Positions 42,727 to 51,451 of a stretch of 64,000 bases of DNA are shown piece after piece. The stretch is taken from the NCBI GenBank assembly GCA_035457705.1, contig DATIBD010000028.1, forward strand, positions 29,719 to 93,718. Direction: 5' to 3'. Made by a program: the position numbers and the translations under genes. The notes below the pieces were generated by a model. It was given only the letters and a program-made list of their open reading frames with translations, had not been told where the DNA came from and did no database searches. Numbering within the stretch: position 1 is the first letter of the stretch; each line of letters opens with the position of its first letter. The stretch comes from DASPGQ01 sp035457705. Lineage in GTDB: Bacteria; Acidobacteriota; Vicinamibacteria; Marinacidobacterales; SMYC01.

Positions 42727-43704
42727 ATGGGAATCGTAGCCCTTGCTTTTCTAATTCTGGTCGGAATTGGGTTCCTTCTGTACTTCGTGCCTATCGGCTT
42801 GTGGATCGCGGCCTGGTCCTCGGGAGCATCCGTCGGCATCGGAACGCTCATCGCCATGCGGCTCAGGCGCGTTCCCCCGTCGCTCATCATCAATCCTCGC
42901 ATCAGCGCGGTCAAGGCCGGCCTCAACTTGAGCGTCAACCAGCTCGAAGCGCACTACCTTTCCAAGGGAAACGTCGAGCGCGTCGTGCAAGCGCTCATCT
43001 CCGCCGACAAGGCGAATATCGCGCTCACCTTCGAGCGCGCCGCCGCCATCGACCTCGCGGGCCGAAACGTCCTCGAGGCCGTCCAGATGAGCGTCAACCC
43101 CAAAGTCATCACGACGCCCAAGGTCGCGGCGGTCGCGAAGGACGGCATCCAGCTCATCGCCCAGAGCCGCGTGACGGTGCGCGCCGATATCGACAGGCTG
43201 GTCGGTGGGGCGGGAGAAGAGACCGTCGTCGCACGCGTCGGCGAGGGCGTCGTCTCCACCATCGGCTCGGCCGACACCCACAAACACGTGCTGGAGAACC
43301 CGGACATCATTTCCAAGACCGTGCTGAAGAAAGGTCTCGATGCCGGCACCGCCTTCGAGATCCTCTCGATCGACATCGCCGACATCGATGTGGGAGCCAA
43401 CATCGGAGCCAAGCTCCAGACGGAGCAGGCAGAAGCCGACAAGCAGATCGCGCAGGCGAAAGCGGAGGGTCGCCGCGCCATGGCGGTCGCGCAGGAGCAA
43501 GAGATGAAGGCCCGGGTGCACGAGATGCGAGCCAAGGTCGTCGAGGCCGAGGCGGAAGTGCCTATGGCCATGGCCCAGGCGTTCCGGGAGGGAAAGCTAG
43601 GAGTCATGGACTACTACAACATGCAGAACGTCGTGGCGGACACCAAGATGCGCGACTCGATCGCCCGCTCGGGCGAGCCCGAGGATTCCGATGAACGCAA
43701 ATAG
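42727..43704 (+). CDS. floA: Flotillin-like protein FloA
   Basis: A 325-residue membrane-associated protein. A hydrophobic N-terminus (residues 3-25, and a second at 30-43) anchors an SPFH-like domain (NPKVITTPKVAAVAKDGIQL, residues about 124-143). A long coiled-coil follows, rich in A/E/K (KQIAQAKAEGRRAMAVAQEQ). The end, GVMDYYNMQNVVADTKMRDS, is a FloA signature. It should form microdomain scaffolds together with NfeD. A strong AAGGAGGA lies 6 bases upstream of the ATG. The gap to the short NfeD is 135 bases. A tiny gene starts inside its last 14 bases. Confidence 0.93.
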   Translation: MGIVALAFLILVGIGFLLYFVPIGLWIAAWSSGASVGIGTLIAMRLRRVPPSLIINPRISAVKAGLNLSVNQLEAHYLSKGNVERVVQALISADKANIALTFERAAAIDLAGRNVLEAVQMSVNPKVITTPKVAAVAKDGIQLIAQSRVTVRADIDRLVGGAGEETVVARVGEGVVSTIGSADTHKHVLENPDIISKTVLKKGLDAGTAFEILSIDIADIDVGANIGAKLQTEQAEADKQIAQAKAEGRRAMAVAQEQEMKARVHEMRAKVVEAEAEVPMAMAQAFREGKLGVMDYYNMQNVVADTKMRDSIARSGEPEDSDERK

Positions 43705-43837
43705 CAGAGCAAAGGAAACGGAATCCCGATTCCTGGCTGCGGCAATCCGCGATCCCGTGCGTCTGCGAAGAAGGCTCGTCTTGGCGATCGCGCTGGCACC
43801 CCCTAAGGCGAGGAGACGCGTGAGGCGGAGACGGTAG
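43691..43837 (+). CDS. Small 48-residue hypothetical peptide in the FloA operon
   Basis: An ATG overlapping the end of floA, preceded by GAGG at 7 bases, opens 48 codons. The product is strongly basic. Its core, VRLRRRLVLAIALAPPKARR, resembles the short C-terminal motif (leucine-rich helix, then PPxA and arginines) often found at the end of small acidobacterial and myxobacterial proteins. A related motif ends the next protein (VEALILGELLLERPRGPWR). The stop is four bases before the start of that 517-residue gene. I recognise no function. Confidence 0.45.
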   Translation: MNANSRAKETESRFLAAAIRDPVRLRRRLVLAIALAPPKARRRVRRRR

Positions 43838-43841
43838 ACCG

Positions 43842-45395
43842 ATGGACATCCAGACTGTCTTCTATCTCCTGCTGTTCGTCTTTTGGCTGCTCTCCCAGAT
43901 TGCCTCCCAAGCGAAGAAAGCGCGGCGCCAGGAAGAGGCGCCGCCCGTCGCGAGAGGTCCTACGCGTCCTCGGTTGCGGCAGCCGATCGTCGGGCTCGAC
44001 CGCGAAGCGCAGCAGGTACTGGCCGAGCTCAGACGAGCCTCGGGCGAGCTGGACGAGTGCCTCCTCGAGCTCGACCCGTGCCTGAGAGCGCAGACGAGCT
44101 TCATCGTCGACCGCTCCCTGAGGAACGAGGCCGAAACCACTCTGGCGCGAATCGAGTCTGCGATTGCCGCTAAAGACGCTCGAACCCTCTCCGGCGCGGT
44201 CGAGAGGGCTCGTGAGCTCAAGGACTCCCTCCGCGAAATCACGACGACGGCGAGGACTCACTCCACGATCAGACGACGACCAGAGACCTCGAAAGCCCAG
44301 GTGGTCGCGGACCGGCTCGTCGACGAGTTCCAGGCCCGCTTCGCTCCGCACGCGGCCGCGGCCCAACTCGAGCTCCGCGAGGCGCCGCCCGTCGCGCTGA
44401 TCTGGGATCTGGGCGACGATCGTCTCGGGTCATCGCCCCTCGCCGGCTCGACACTCTTCGTGCCGCGAAGCGTAACCAACGAGCCGCTGGAATGGGTTGG
44501 CCTCCCTTTCGAGATCGCAAGGTATCTGGGCGACGCCGCTCCCGGTCTCTATCGCGAGATCTACGACCGGCTCGAGCTCAGGGTGACCGATTCGGACGTC
44601 GCGAGCCGTCCCGAGGCTCTTGCCCGACTGTTTTTCGCCGCTTACGTCGTTCGAATTCTCGGAGACGCGTTGGGGGCCACTTTGTTCGGTCCCACGTATC
44701 TTCGCGTCCTCGCCCGCGTTCATGCGAGCCCGCAGTCGCCGCTTCGAGTCACTACCCTCCGGCTCAATCCAGACGGCACGGTGCATCCCGAGCCCCCCGC
44801 GCATCTGCGGATTCGATGGACGGCGGCATGGCTCACGATCCTCGGTTACTCCAGCGAGGCAGAGGAGAGTCTCCGAGAATGGACAGAACGGCATCAGAAC
44901 CCTGCCTCCCTCGCCCTGTCAGGAGCCCAAGGGAGCCTTCCGCTTCCGCCCATCGAATCCGTGCTCGACACGCTCACCGAACAGCTCTTCTTCACCGAGC
45001 TCGAAGCCCTCGGCTCCAAGAGGCTGGCGGATCTGCCGGGAATAGCCGACTGGAGACTCCACGCCAAAGGCGCATCGAGGGCGAAGGCGATGCTTTCGTC
45101 GGGGAAGCTCGCCGAAGGCTCACCGCGGCAACTCGTGGTCGCGGCGATGGACGCCGCGCTCGACTCGCCCGAAGAGACCGCGATCCTTGGGCGCAGGCTC
45201 TATGAATCGGTCATCGGGCCGGCTGCCGTCGACGCCAGGATGCCGGCGAAGCGGAGCAAGCCCCCTGTCGCAATCGACCGGCGGGGCGCGCGACGACCGG
45301 GGTCGCGTGAGCTCGTCGAGGCGTTGATTCTCGGAGAGCTGCTTCTCGAGCGCCCCCGCGGCCCGTGGCGAAACCGAGTGACGCGCAGCCTTTGA
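43842..45395 (+). CDS. Unrecognised 517-residue membrane-anchored protein of the NfeD/FloA operon
   Basis: An N-terminal transmembrane anchor (VFYLLLFVFWLLSQIASQ, residues 6-23) precedes a long soluble part. Residues 45-150 are helical and charge-rich, probably coiled-coil (DREAQQVLAELRRASGELDE). The middle (about 170-340) is mixed alpha/beta; a segment near 180-205 reads ELREAPPVALIWDLGDDRLG. The C-terminal 150 residues are helical and end in the motif noted for the preceding peptide. I recognise no known domain or catalytic motif. Position directly after nfeD and floA suggests an inner-membrane partner of the flotillin scaffold. Confidence 0.65.
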   Translation: MDIQTVFYLLLFVFWLLSQIASQAKKARRQEEAPPVARGPTRPRLRQPIVGLDREAQQVLAELRRASGELDECLLELDPCLRAQTSFIVDRSLRNEAETTLARIESAIAAKDARTLSGAVERARELKDSLREITTTARTHSTIRRRPETSKAQVVADRLVDEFQARFAPHAAAAQLELREAPPVALIWDLGDDRLGSSPLAGSTLFVPRSVTNEPLEWVGLPFEIARYLGDAAPGLYREIYDRLELRVTDSDVASRPEALARLFFAAYVVRILGDALGATLFGPTYLRVLARVHASPQSPLRVTTLRLNPDGTVHPEPPAHLRIRWTAAWLTILGYSSEAEESLREWTERHQNPASLALSGAQGSLPLPPIESVLDTLTEQLFFTELEALGSKRLADLPGIADWRLHAKGASRAKAMLSSGKLAEGSPRQLVVAAMDAALDSPEETAILGRRLYESVIGPAAVDARMPAKRSKPPVAIDRRGARRPGSRELVEALILGELLLERPRGPWRNRVTRSL

Positions 45396-45602
45396 GCTAT
45401 CATTCGCGCGGAAAGGCTGATGATGAAGTCCAGTCCAGCCTACCGAGCGGCAGCCACGACATCCGCTGCGAGATCGGCGCGCAGCGCCGCAGAGGCCGAG
45501 CCGTGGAGGGCACCGCTTTCGTCTCCGAAGGAGGGGAAAGCGAGCGTGGCCGATAGGCCACGAGTCCCTCCACGGCATTGAGCACGAAGGAGACACCATA
45601 AC

Positions 45603-46946
45603 GTGATCGGGAGCATGCTTCTCATGACGCTGACCGTTTCTACGCCCGTCCAACCGCAACACCCGGGAGTCTTCCCCTACCCAATCGACATCCGAGACTT
45701 CGACAACGGCCTCAGGCTCGTCGGCGTACGATTCGACAGTCCAAGGATCGCCGCCTTCTACACGGTCGTGCGGGTCGGCTCTCGCCAGGAGGTGGAGCAG
45801 GGAAAGAGCGGCTTCGCGCATTTCTTCGAGCACATGATGTTTCGCGGCACGTCCACTTACCCCGAAGACCGCTACAACGACGTGCTGCGCGCGATCGGAG
45901 CGGATTCCAACGCCTACACGACGTTCGATCGAACGGTGTACCACATCCTCGCGAGCTCGCAGTCGCTTCCGAGAATCATCGAGATCGAGTCCGATCGCTT
46001 TCAGAACCTGGAATACAGCAAGGAGCAGTTCCAGAAGGAAGCGGGTGCCGTACTGGGCGAGTACAACAAGAGCGCGACGAACCCTTTCATGGGCCTCTAC
46101 GAGAAGCTGCACGACACCGTCTACGACCACCACCCCTATCAACACATGGTGATTGGATTTCTCGAGGACATCGAGGCCATGCCTACCCTGTACGATCACA
46201 GCATCGAGTTCTTCGACCGATTCTATCGGCCGGAATATGTCACCATTCTCGTCGTAGGCGACTACGACTGGGACGCGCTGCAACGGCATATCGAGGAGAA
46301 ATATGGACGCTGGAAGCGCGGGCATTACTTACCCGACATTCCCGCCGAACCGCCTCAAACCGCGCCTCGCGAGGCCTCGGTCGAATGGCTGGCACCTACG
46401 CTCCCGATACTCGCCATCGGCTACCGGGCCCCGGCGTTCAGCACAGAGCGGATCGACATGCCGGGACTCGACGTCCTCTCGCAGGTGCATTTCGGGGAGA
46501 CGTCACCCATCTTCCAGGAGCTGGTCATCGATAAACAATGGGTCGACTTCATTCAGGCGGGTGCTACCGATCACGCCGATCCACCCATCTACACCATCCT
46601 TACCCGGGTGCGGGTGCCGGAGAAGCTCGACGAGGTTCGCAAAGCCCTGCTGAACGAGCTCCACCGGATCTCCGAGGAGCTGGCGGAGGAGAACCAGCTT
46701 CAGGCAACGAAGAGTCACATGCGCTATCAATTCCTTCTCGGCCTCGATACCGCCGATGCCGTCGCCAACACCATGGCCCACTATCTCGCGCTCACCAACG
46801 ACCCGAAGACCATCAACCGCGTTTACGAGCTCTACGACTCGGTAACCGCCGAAGACGTTCGCCGCCTCGCGCGCGAGTACTTCCGCGAGGAGACGAGAAC
46901 TATCGTGACTTTGTCGCCGGCTCCCGGGGTCTCCGGCGAGGAATAG
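45603..46946 (+). CDS. M16 zinc peptidase, catalytic subunit
   Basis: A 447-residue pitrilysin-type peptidase. The inverted zinc motif H73-F-F-E76-H77 is intact, and the third ligand E153 (EAGAVLGEYN) stands exactly 76 residues later, as the family demands. An R/Y pair in the second half (SHMRYQFLLG) belongs to the substrate-closing half. A short hydrophobic N-terminus suggests export. AAGGAG lies before the GTG start. The next gene, three bases away, encodes a second M16 subunit without the zinc motif; the two should form the usual heterodimer. Confidence 0.88.
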   Translation: MIGSMLLMTLTVSTPVQPQHPGVFPYPIDIRDFDNGLRLVGVRFDSPRIAAFYTVVRVGSRQEVEQGKSGFAHFFEHMMFRGTSTYPEDRYNDVLRAIGADSNAYTTFDRTVYHILASSQSLPRIIEIESDRFQNLEYSKEQFQKEAGAVLGEYNKSATNPFMGLYEKLHDTVYDHHPYQHMVIGFLEDIEAMPTLYDHSIEFFDRFYRPEYVTILVVGDYDWDALQRHIEEKYGRWKRGHYLPDIPAEPPQTAPREASVEWLAPTLPILAIGYRAPAFSTERIDMPGLDVLSQVHFGETSPIFQELVIDKQWVDFIQAGATDHADPPIYTILTRVRVPEKLDEVRKALLNELHRISEELAEENQLQATKSHMRYQFLLGLDTADAVANTMAHYLALTNDPKTINRVYELYDSVTAEDVRRLAREYFREETRTIVTLSPAPGVSGEE

Positions 46947-46949
46947 TCG

Positions 46950-48449
46950 ATGTTTCCAATTCGAACCTATCTCGCGTTTCTCACGGTGCTGGGTATGACG
47001 AAACTGACTCTTGGCGCGGACCGCGACGTCGTGCTGCTGAAGAGCCCGGGGAGTCCTCTGGTCGACTTCCGCTTCGTGTTCCATGTCGGATCGAGCGACG
47101 ATCCGTCCGGCAAGGAGGGCCTCGCCGCCCTCACCGCGCTCATGTTGAGCCGCGGCGGGACGGAGGAATCGTCGTTACGGGAGGTGATGGAGGCTCTCTA
47201 CCCTATGGCCGCGGCGATTTCGTCGCAGCCAGACAAGGAAGTGACGACCTTCATTGGCCACGCCCACCGCGATCATCTCGAGCCCTTCTACGGAATCTTC
47301 CGCGAGCGGATCCTGAGACCTCGTTTCGACCCCGCCGATTTCGAGCGGAACAAGAACGAGCTCCTGAACTTCTTGACGAAGTCGCTGCGCAGCTCGGACG
47401 ATGAGGAGCTCGGCAAGAACGCTCTGGAGTGGATCCTGTACGAAGGTCACCCGTACCGTCATCCGGTGCAGGGAACCGTCGCCGGAGTCGAATCGATTAC
47501 CCTCGACGACGTCAAAGCCTTTTACCGCGAACATTACACCTTCGCGAATCTGCAGATAGGGATTGCCGGAGACGTGCCCGATGGGCTCTCCGAGCGGATA
47601 CGAGAGGATTTTCGAAAGTCGCTTCCTGGGGGCGAAGAACGGTCTCGATCAATCCCAGGCGCGTCGGATGCCAAGGGACTCATTGTCACCGTGGTTGGTC
47701 GGCCCGCCGCCGACTCCACGGCCATAAGCCTCGGCTTTCCCCTCGACATCACGCGGGCGGACGAGGACTTCTACCCGCTGCTGGTAGCCAACATCCATCT
47801 CGGGGACCACCGCACGTTCAACGGCGTTCTCATGAACGAGCTGCGCGCCAAACGCGGCCTCAACTACGGAGACTACTCCTATGTCGAGAGCTTCATCCAG
47901 GAAGGCGGAAGCACGTTTCCGGTACCGAACATACCTCGGCGCCAGCAGCACTTCAGCATCTGGATCCGCCCCGTAGCCCCCGAGAACGCTCATTTCGCGC
48001 TCCGGGGCGCGATTTTCTATTTGCGACGTCTGGTGGAGCACGGCATGACCCAGGAGCAATTCGAGAAAACACGCGAGTACATCACCAGTTATTCCAAGCT
48101 CTGGGTACAGAGCATCGACCGACGTCTCGGTTATCAGTTGGACTCCCGTTTTTACGGGATCGACTTCTACATCGACGAGATCGAGAGGCGCCTCGCGACG
48201 ATGACGGTCGAGAACGTCAACCGCGCTCTCAGAAAACACCTCGACCGTTGGGATTTCCGCGTCGCCGTCGTCGCATCGAACGCCGAAGAGCTGGCGCGTG
48301 CCATCGAATCGAATTCCGAAAGTCCCGTGACCTACCAGACGCCGGGAACGGCCGAAGAGGTCCTGGCCGAGGACGAGAAAATCCGAGTCCTGGAGCTCCC
48401 CATCGAGCGCGTCGGCATCGTGCCCGCTGAGAAGATCTTCGAGAAGTAA
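46950..48449 (+). CDS. M16 peptidase-like protein lacking the zinc motif
   Basis: A 499-residue protein with a signal peptide (residues 1-22) and both M16 halves (VDFRFVFHVGSSDDPSGKEG, LRAKRGLNYGDYSYVES). Where the active subunit has HxxEH, this one reads GLAALTALML, so it cannot bind zinc in the normal way. Non-catalytic M16 partners supply substrate-binding residues, including the R/Y pair (RGLNYGDYS region), to the active subunit encoded just upstream. Translation is probably coupled. Confidence 0.85.
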   Translation: MFPIRTYLAFLTVLGMTKLTLGADRDVVLLKSPGSPLVDFRFVFHVGSSDDPSGKEGLAALTALMLSRGGTEESSLREVMEALYPMAAAISSQPDKEVTTFIGHAHRDHLEPFYGIFRERILRPRFDPADFERNKNELLNFLTKSLRSSDDEELGKNALEWILYEGHPYRHPVQGTVAGVESITLDDVKAFYREHYTFANLQIGIAGDVPDGLSERIREDFRKSLPGGEERSRSIPGASDAKGLIVTVVGRPAADSTAISLGFPLDITRADEDFYPLLVANIHLGDHRTFNGVLMNELRAKRGLNYGDYSYVESFIQEGGSTFPVPNIPRRQQHFSIWIRPVAPENAHFALRGAIFYLRRLVEHGMTQEQFEKTREYITSYSKLWVQSIDRRLGYQLDSRFYGIDFYIDEIERRLATMTVENVNRALRKHLDRWDFRVAVVASNAEELARAIESNSESPVTYQTPGTAEEVLAEDEKIRVLELPIERVGIVPAEKIFEK

Positions 48450-48469
48450 GTTCGCGGTCGGCTCGCTCC

Positions 48470-48499
48470 TTGACACCCCAGGAGCTGTGGTGATATGCA
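48470..48499 (+). promoter_or_regulatory. Putative promoter of the M36 peptidase gene
   Basis: A perfect -35 TTGACA (48470-48475) is followed, after 18 bases, by TATGCA (48494-48499), or by ATATGC with a 17-base spacer. The start codon is at 48642, leaving a leader of about 135 bases. I see no clear riboswitch or long hairpin in it. Confidence 0.4.
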
Positions 48500-48641
48500 C
48501 CTTCCACAAATCCAGTAAAAGGGGTTCAAAGTCCGACCTCGAGGAACGGCATTCGGTGCCAGGGTCGGTGTTGCGCACCCGTCTTCTGATACCGAATTTC
48601 GGAGTGCCTGGAGGTCCTAGCACGATGGAAAGGAGCGACCG

Positions 48642-50945
48642 ATGCGCAAGACAATTCGGATTACCGCCTTCGTTCTTGCCTGGATGGTGCCGTCCGTGGA
48701 GAGCACCGGACAGAACCGCCCGACGAGCTTCCGAACATCTCAGCCCTCGTCCAGAGACCCGATGGAGATCGCCCTGGACTTCGTCCGTGGAGAGGGGGCG
48801 ACAACAGGCGTCACCGCCGCTGACTTGAGCGAAGTGGGGGTCTTGAGCCGCTCACTGAGCCGGCAGAACCAGACCACACATATTCATCTGCGTCAGAGGC
48901 TGGGCGGGATCGAAGTTGCCAACGCGAACGCCAACATAAACATCGATCGAGACGGACGGGTCATCAACGCCGAAGTCCGGTTCGTCGCCCGCCTGGCGCA
49001 AAGAGTGAACAGGCGCTCTCCGCAGCTTTCAGCCGCCACGGCGATCCTCGCGGCATCACGCGAGCTCGGCCTCTCCAGTATCGGGACCCCTCTCCAACTC
49101 CAACGTCCCGGAGGGCGTGCCTTGTCGTCGCGGTATGCTGGAAACGGGTTGTCGCTCGACCCTATTCCCGTCCGTCTCGCTTACTACGCGCTCGACTCGG
49201 GCGAGGTGCGACTCACCTGGCAAATGCTCGTGCGAACGCTGGACCAATTGCACTGGTGGAACCTCTGGGTCGATGCCGAGACCGGAAACGTTCTCGACAA
49301 AGCCGACTGGGTCGCAAACGACACCTATCGCGTCCTCGCTCTCCCCCTCGAGAACCCGGACGATGGCCAGCGGACGAGCGAGGTGAATCCCGCGGATGCG
49401 CTGGCCTCCCCCTTCGGATGGCACGATACGAACGGAGCGACCGGAGCCGAGTTCACCATTACCTGGGGCAACAATGTCCGGGCCCAGGAGGACACCGACG
49501 CCAACAACACCGGCGGCTTCAGTCCGAGTGGCGGTGCGGGTCTGACTTTCGATTTCCCCTTCGACGACACCCGTCCTCCCTCGACCTACCAATCCGCGTC
49601 GATTACGAATCTGTTCTACTGGAACAACATCCTTCACGATATCCATTACCAATATGGATTCGACGAAGCAAACGGAGCGTTTCAGCAGAACAACTACGGG
49701 CGCTCCAAGAATGGCGCCGGAGATCCGGTGATCGCCGACTCCCAGGACGGATCGGGCACCAATAATGCGAATTTCGCGACGCCGCCCGACGGTTTTGCCG
49801 GACGCATGCAGATGTTCCTCTGGACCCCACCGAACGACCATGCGGTCGTCGTGAATTCCCCTAACAAAATCGCCCGAACCTACATCGCCAGCGGGGCCGC
49901 GTTCGGTCCGGCGCTCGATACCACCGGTAACACCGGTAACGTTGTTCTGGTTGTCGACTCCACGGGATCAACGAGCGATGGCTGTGACAGCCTGACGAAT
50001 GCCGCAGCGATCAGCGGCAATATCGCGATCATCGACCGTGGCACCTGTACTTTCGTCACCAAGGTGCGAAACGTGCAGAACGCCGGTGCGGTCGCGGCGA
50101 TCATCGTCAATCATCTGTCGGATACTCCCTTTACCATGGGCGATGACGGGACCGCCACCGACATCACCATATCTTCGGTAATGATCGGTCTTTCCGACGG
50201 GCAGAAGATCAAAGGCGCTCTTCCGGGCGTGAATGCGACGGTGAAGGTCAACCCCAACGCTCCCGCGAGAAGGGACAGCTCTTTCGACGACGGAGTCATC
50301 ATCCACGAGTACGGCCATGGCGTCTCCAACCGGCTCACCGGCGGTCCCAGGAACGTCAACTGCCTCAATGGGTCTCAGAGCGGAGGCATGGGAGAAGGTT
50401 GGAGCGATTGGTGGGCGCTGGTCCTCACGGCAAAATCCGGAAACGAAGCCCGCCAAGGCACGAGGGGAATCGGGAATTACGTCACCTACCAGCGGCTCGA
50501 CGGGGTGGGTATCCGCAGTTTCCCGTACTCGACCGACCTGACAATCAACCCGCTGACGTATGGGGACGCCCCGGCAACCGGAGGACAGGTACATGCGATG
50601 GGCACAATCTGGGCCTCGGCGCTGTGGGACATGTACTGGAATCTCGTGAACGCGCGCGGCTTCAATGGTGACTTCTACGATTCCAGCAGCACCGACGGAA
50701 ACATCGTCGCCATACAGCTCGTCATGGACGGGTTGAAATTGCAGCCTTGCAATCCGACGTTCCTCGACGCGCGTGATGCCATCCTCCTCGCCGACCTGAA
50801 CGACTACGGCGGCGCCAATCAGTGCTCGATCTGGAGAGCTTTCGCCAAGCGGGGCATGGGAGTCAATGCCAAGGGCGGAAACCACCACAACGACCTGAAC
50901 GTCACAGAGGATTTCAGCGTCCCTGCCGCGTGCCAGGCGAATTGA
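48642..50945 (+). CDS. Secreted M36 (fungalysin-type) metallopeptidase with inserted PA domain
   Basis: A 767-residue protein. A signal peptide (1-24) and an FTP/pro-region up to about 230 (HIHLRQRLGGIEVANANANI) precede the catalytic domain. A protease-associated (PA) domain is inserted at about 400-540 (GNIAIIDRGTCTFVTKVRNV). The zinc site is H555-E-Y-G-H559, with the distal glutamate E585 in GEGWSDWW. Fungalysins digest extracellular proteins; the pro-region keeps them inactive until export. AAGGAG precedes the ATG. It is probably a separate transcription unit. Confidence 0.92.
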   Translation: MRKTIRITAFVLAWMVPSVESTGQNRPTSFRTSQPSSRDPMEIALDFVRGEGATTGVTAADLSEVGVLSRSLSRQNQTTHIHLRQRLGGIEVANANANINIDRDGRVINAEVRFVARLAQRVNRRSPQLSAATAILAASRELGLSSIGTPLQLQRPGGRALSSRYAGNGLSLDPIPVRLAYYALDSGEVRLTWQMLVRTLDQLHWWNLWVDAETGNVLDKADWVANDTYRVLALPLENPDDGQRTSEVNPADALASPFGWHDTNGATGAEFTITWGNNVRAQEDTDANNTGGFSPSGGAGLTFDFPFDDTRPPSTYQSASITNLFYWNNILHDIHYQYGFDEANGAFQQNNYGRSKNGAGDPVIADSQDGSGTNNANFATPPDGFAGRMQMFLWTPPNDHAVVVNSPNKIARTYIASGAAFGPALDTTGNTGNVVLVVDSTGSTSDGCDSLTNAAAISGNIAIIDRGTCTFVTKVRNVQNAGAVAAIIVNHLSDTPFTMGDDGTATDITISSVMIGLSDGQKIKGALPGVNATVKVNPNAPARRDSSFDDGVIIHEYGHGVSNRLTGGPRNVNCLNGSQSGGMGEGWSDWWALVLTAKSGNEARQGTRGIGNYVTYQRLDGVGIRSFPYSTDLTINPLTYGDAPATGGQVHAMGTIWASALWDMYWNLVNARGFNGDFYDSSSTDGNIVAIQLVMDGLKLQPCNPTFLDARDAILLADLNDYGGANQCSIWRAFAKRGMGVNAKGGNHHNDLNVTEDFSVPAACQAN

Positions 50946-51009
50946 GGTTACGGCCGTCAACCGGGGGTGCCGCATCTGTGCGCGGCTGCGGCGCCTCCGC
51001 CCGCCGGGG

Positions 51010-51405
51010 CTATTCCCGGCTTACCGTTACCTTGGCTTCGTAGTCAGACGGATCGATACGCTTTCCCGATTCGGCCTGGGGATTCAACTCGACAATCGTG
51101 ATCAGGATATTGCGAAACCGTGCGCTGTCGCTTCCTCCGGGCGGGACTTTGAAATCCAGAGGCTCACTCTTTCCGTCCTCGGTCTCTACCGAGAAACGGG
51201 TCAAGGCCTCTCCCGCGCGGACACAATTCACGTTTTTTGGACATCGAGAGTCGCCCAGCACGCCGTCGAACCGAAGCGTAATTCCTGCCGTCTCAGACCG
51301 AGCTGCTTCGCCGGTACGGAGGGTGAACGATTCCTCCGCCTCGGCAGAGACGCAAAGAATTACGGAGGTTGCGAAAGCGGCTATGAATGATTGTGAGCGA
51401 CCCAT
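51010..51405 (-). CDS. Small secreted protein of unknown function
   Basis: A 131-residue protein with a signal peptide (FIAAFATSVILCVSAEA, cleaved near 24) and one beta-rich domain: FTLRTGEAARSETAGITLRF, then GDSRCPKNVNCVRAGEA with two cysteines that may form a disulfide. The DSRCP...C...GxA pattern recurs in many small bacterial envelope proteins of unknown role. It lies 46 bases downstream of the M48 gene on the same strand and convergent with the M36 gene, 64 bases away. Confidence 0.65.
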   Translation of the reverse strand: MGRSQSFIAAFATSVILCVSAEAEESFTLRTGEAARSETAGITLRFDGVLGDSRCPKNVNCVRAGEALTRFSVETEDGKSEPLDFKVPPGGSDSARFRNILITIVELNPQAESGKRIDPSDYEAKVTVSRE

Positions 51406-51451
51406 TCTCCAGTATAGCCTGTGCGGTATGACAAGGACTTTGGCTGAACGC

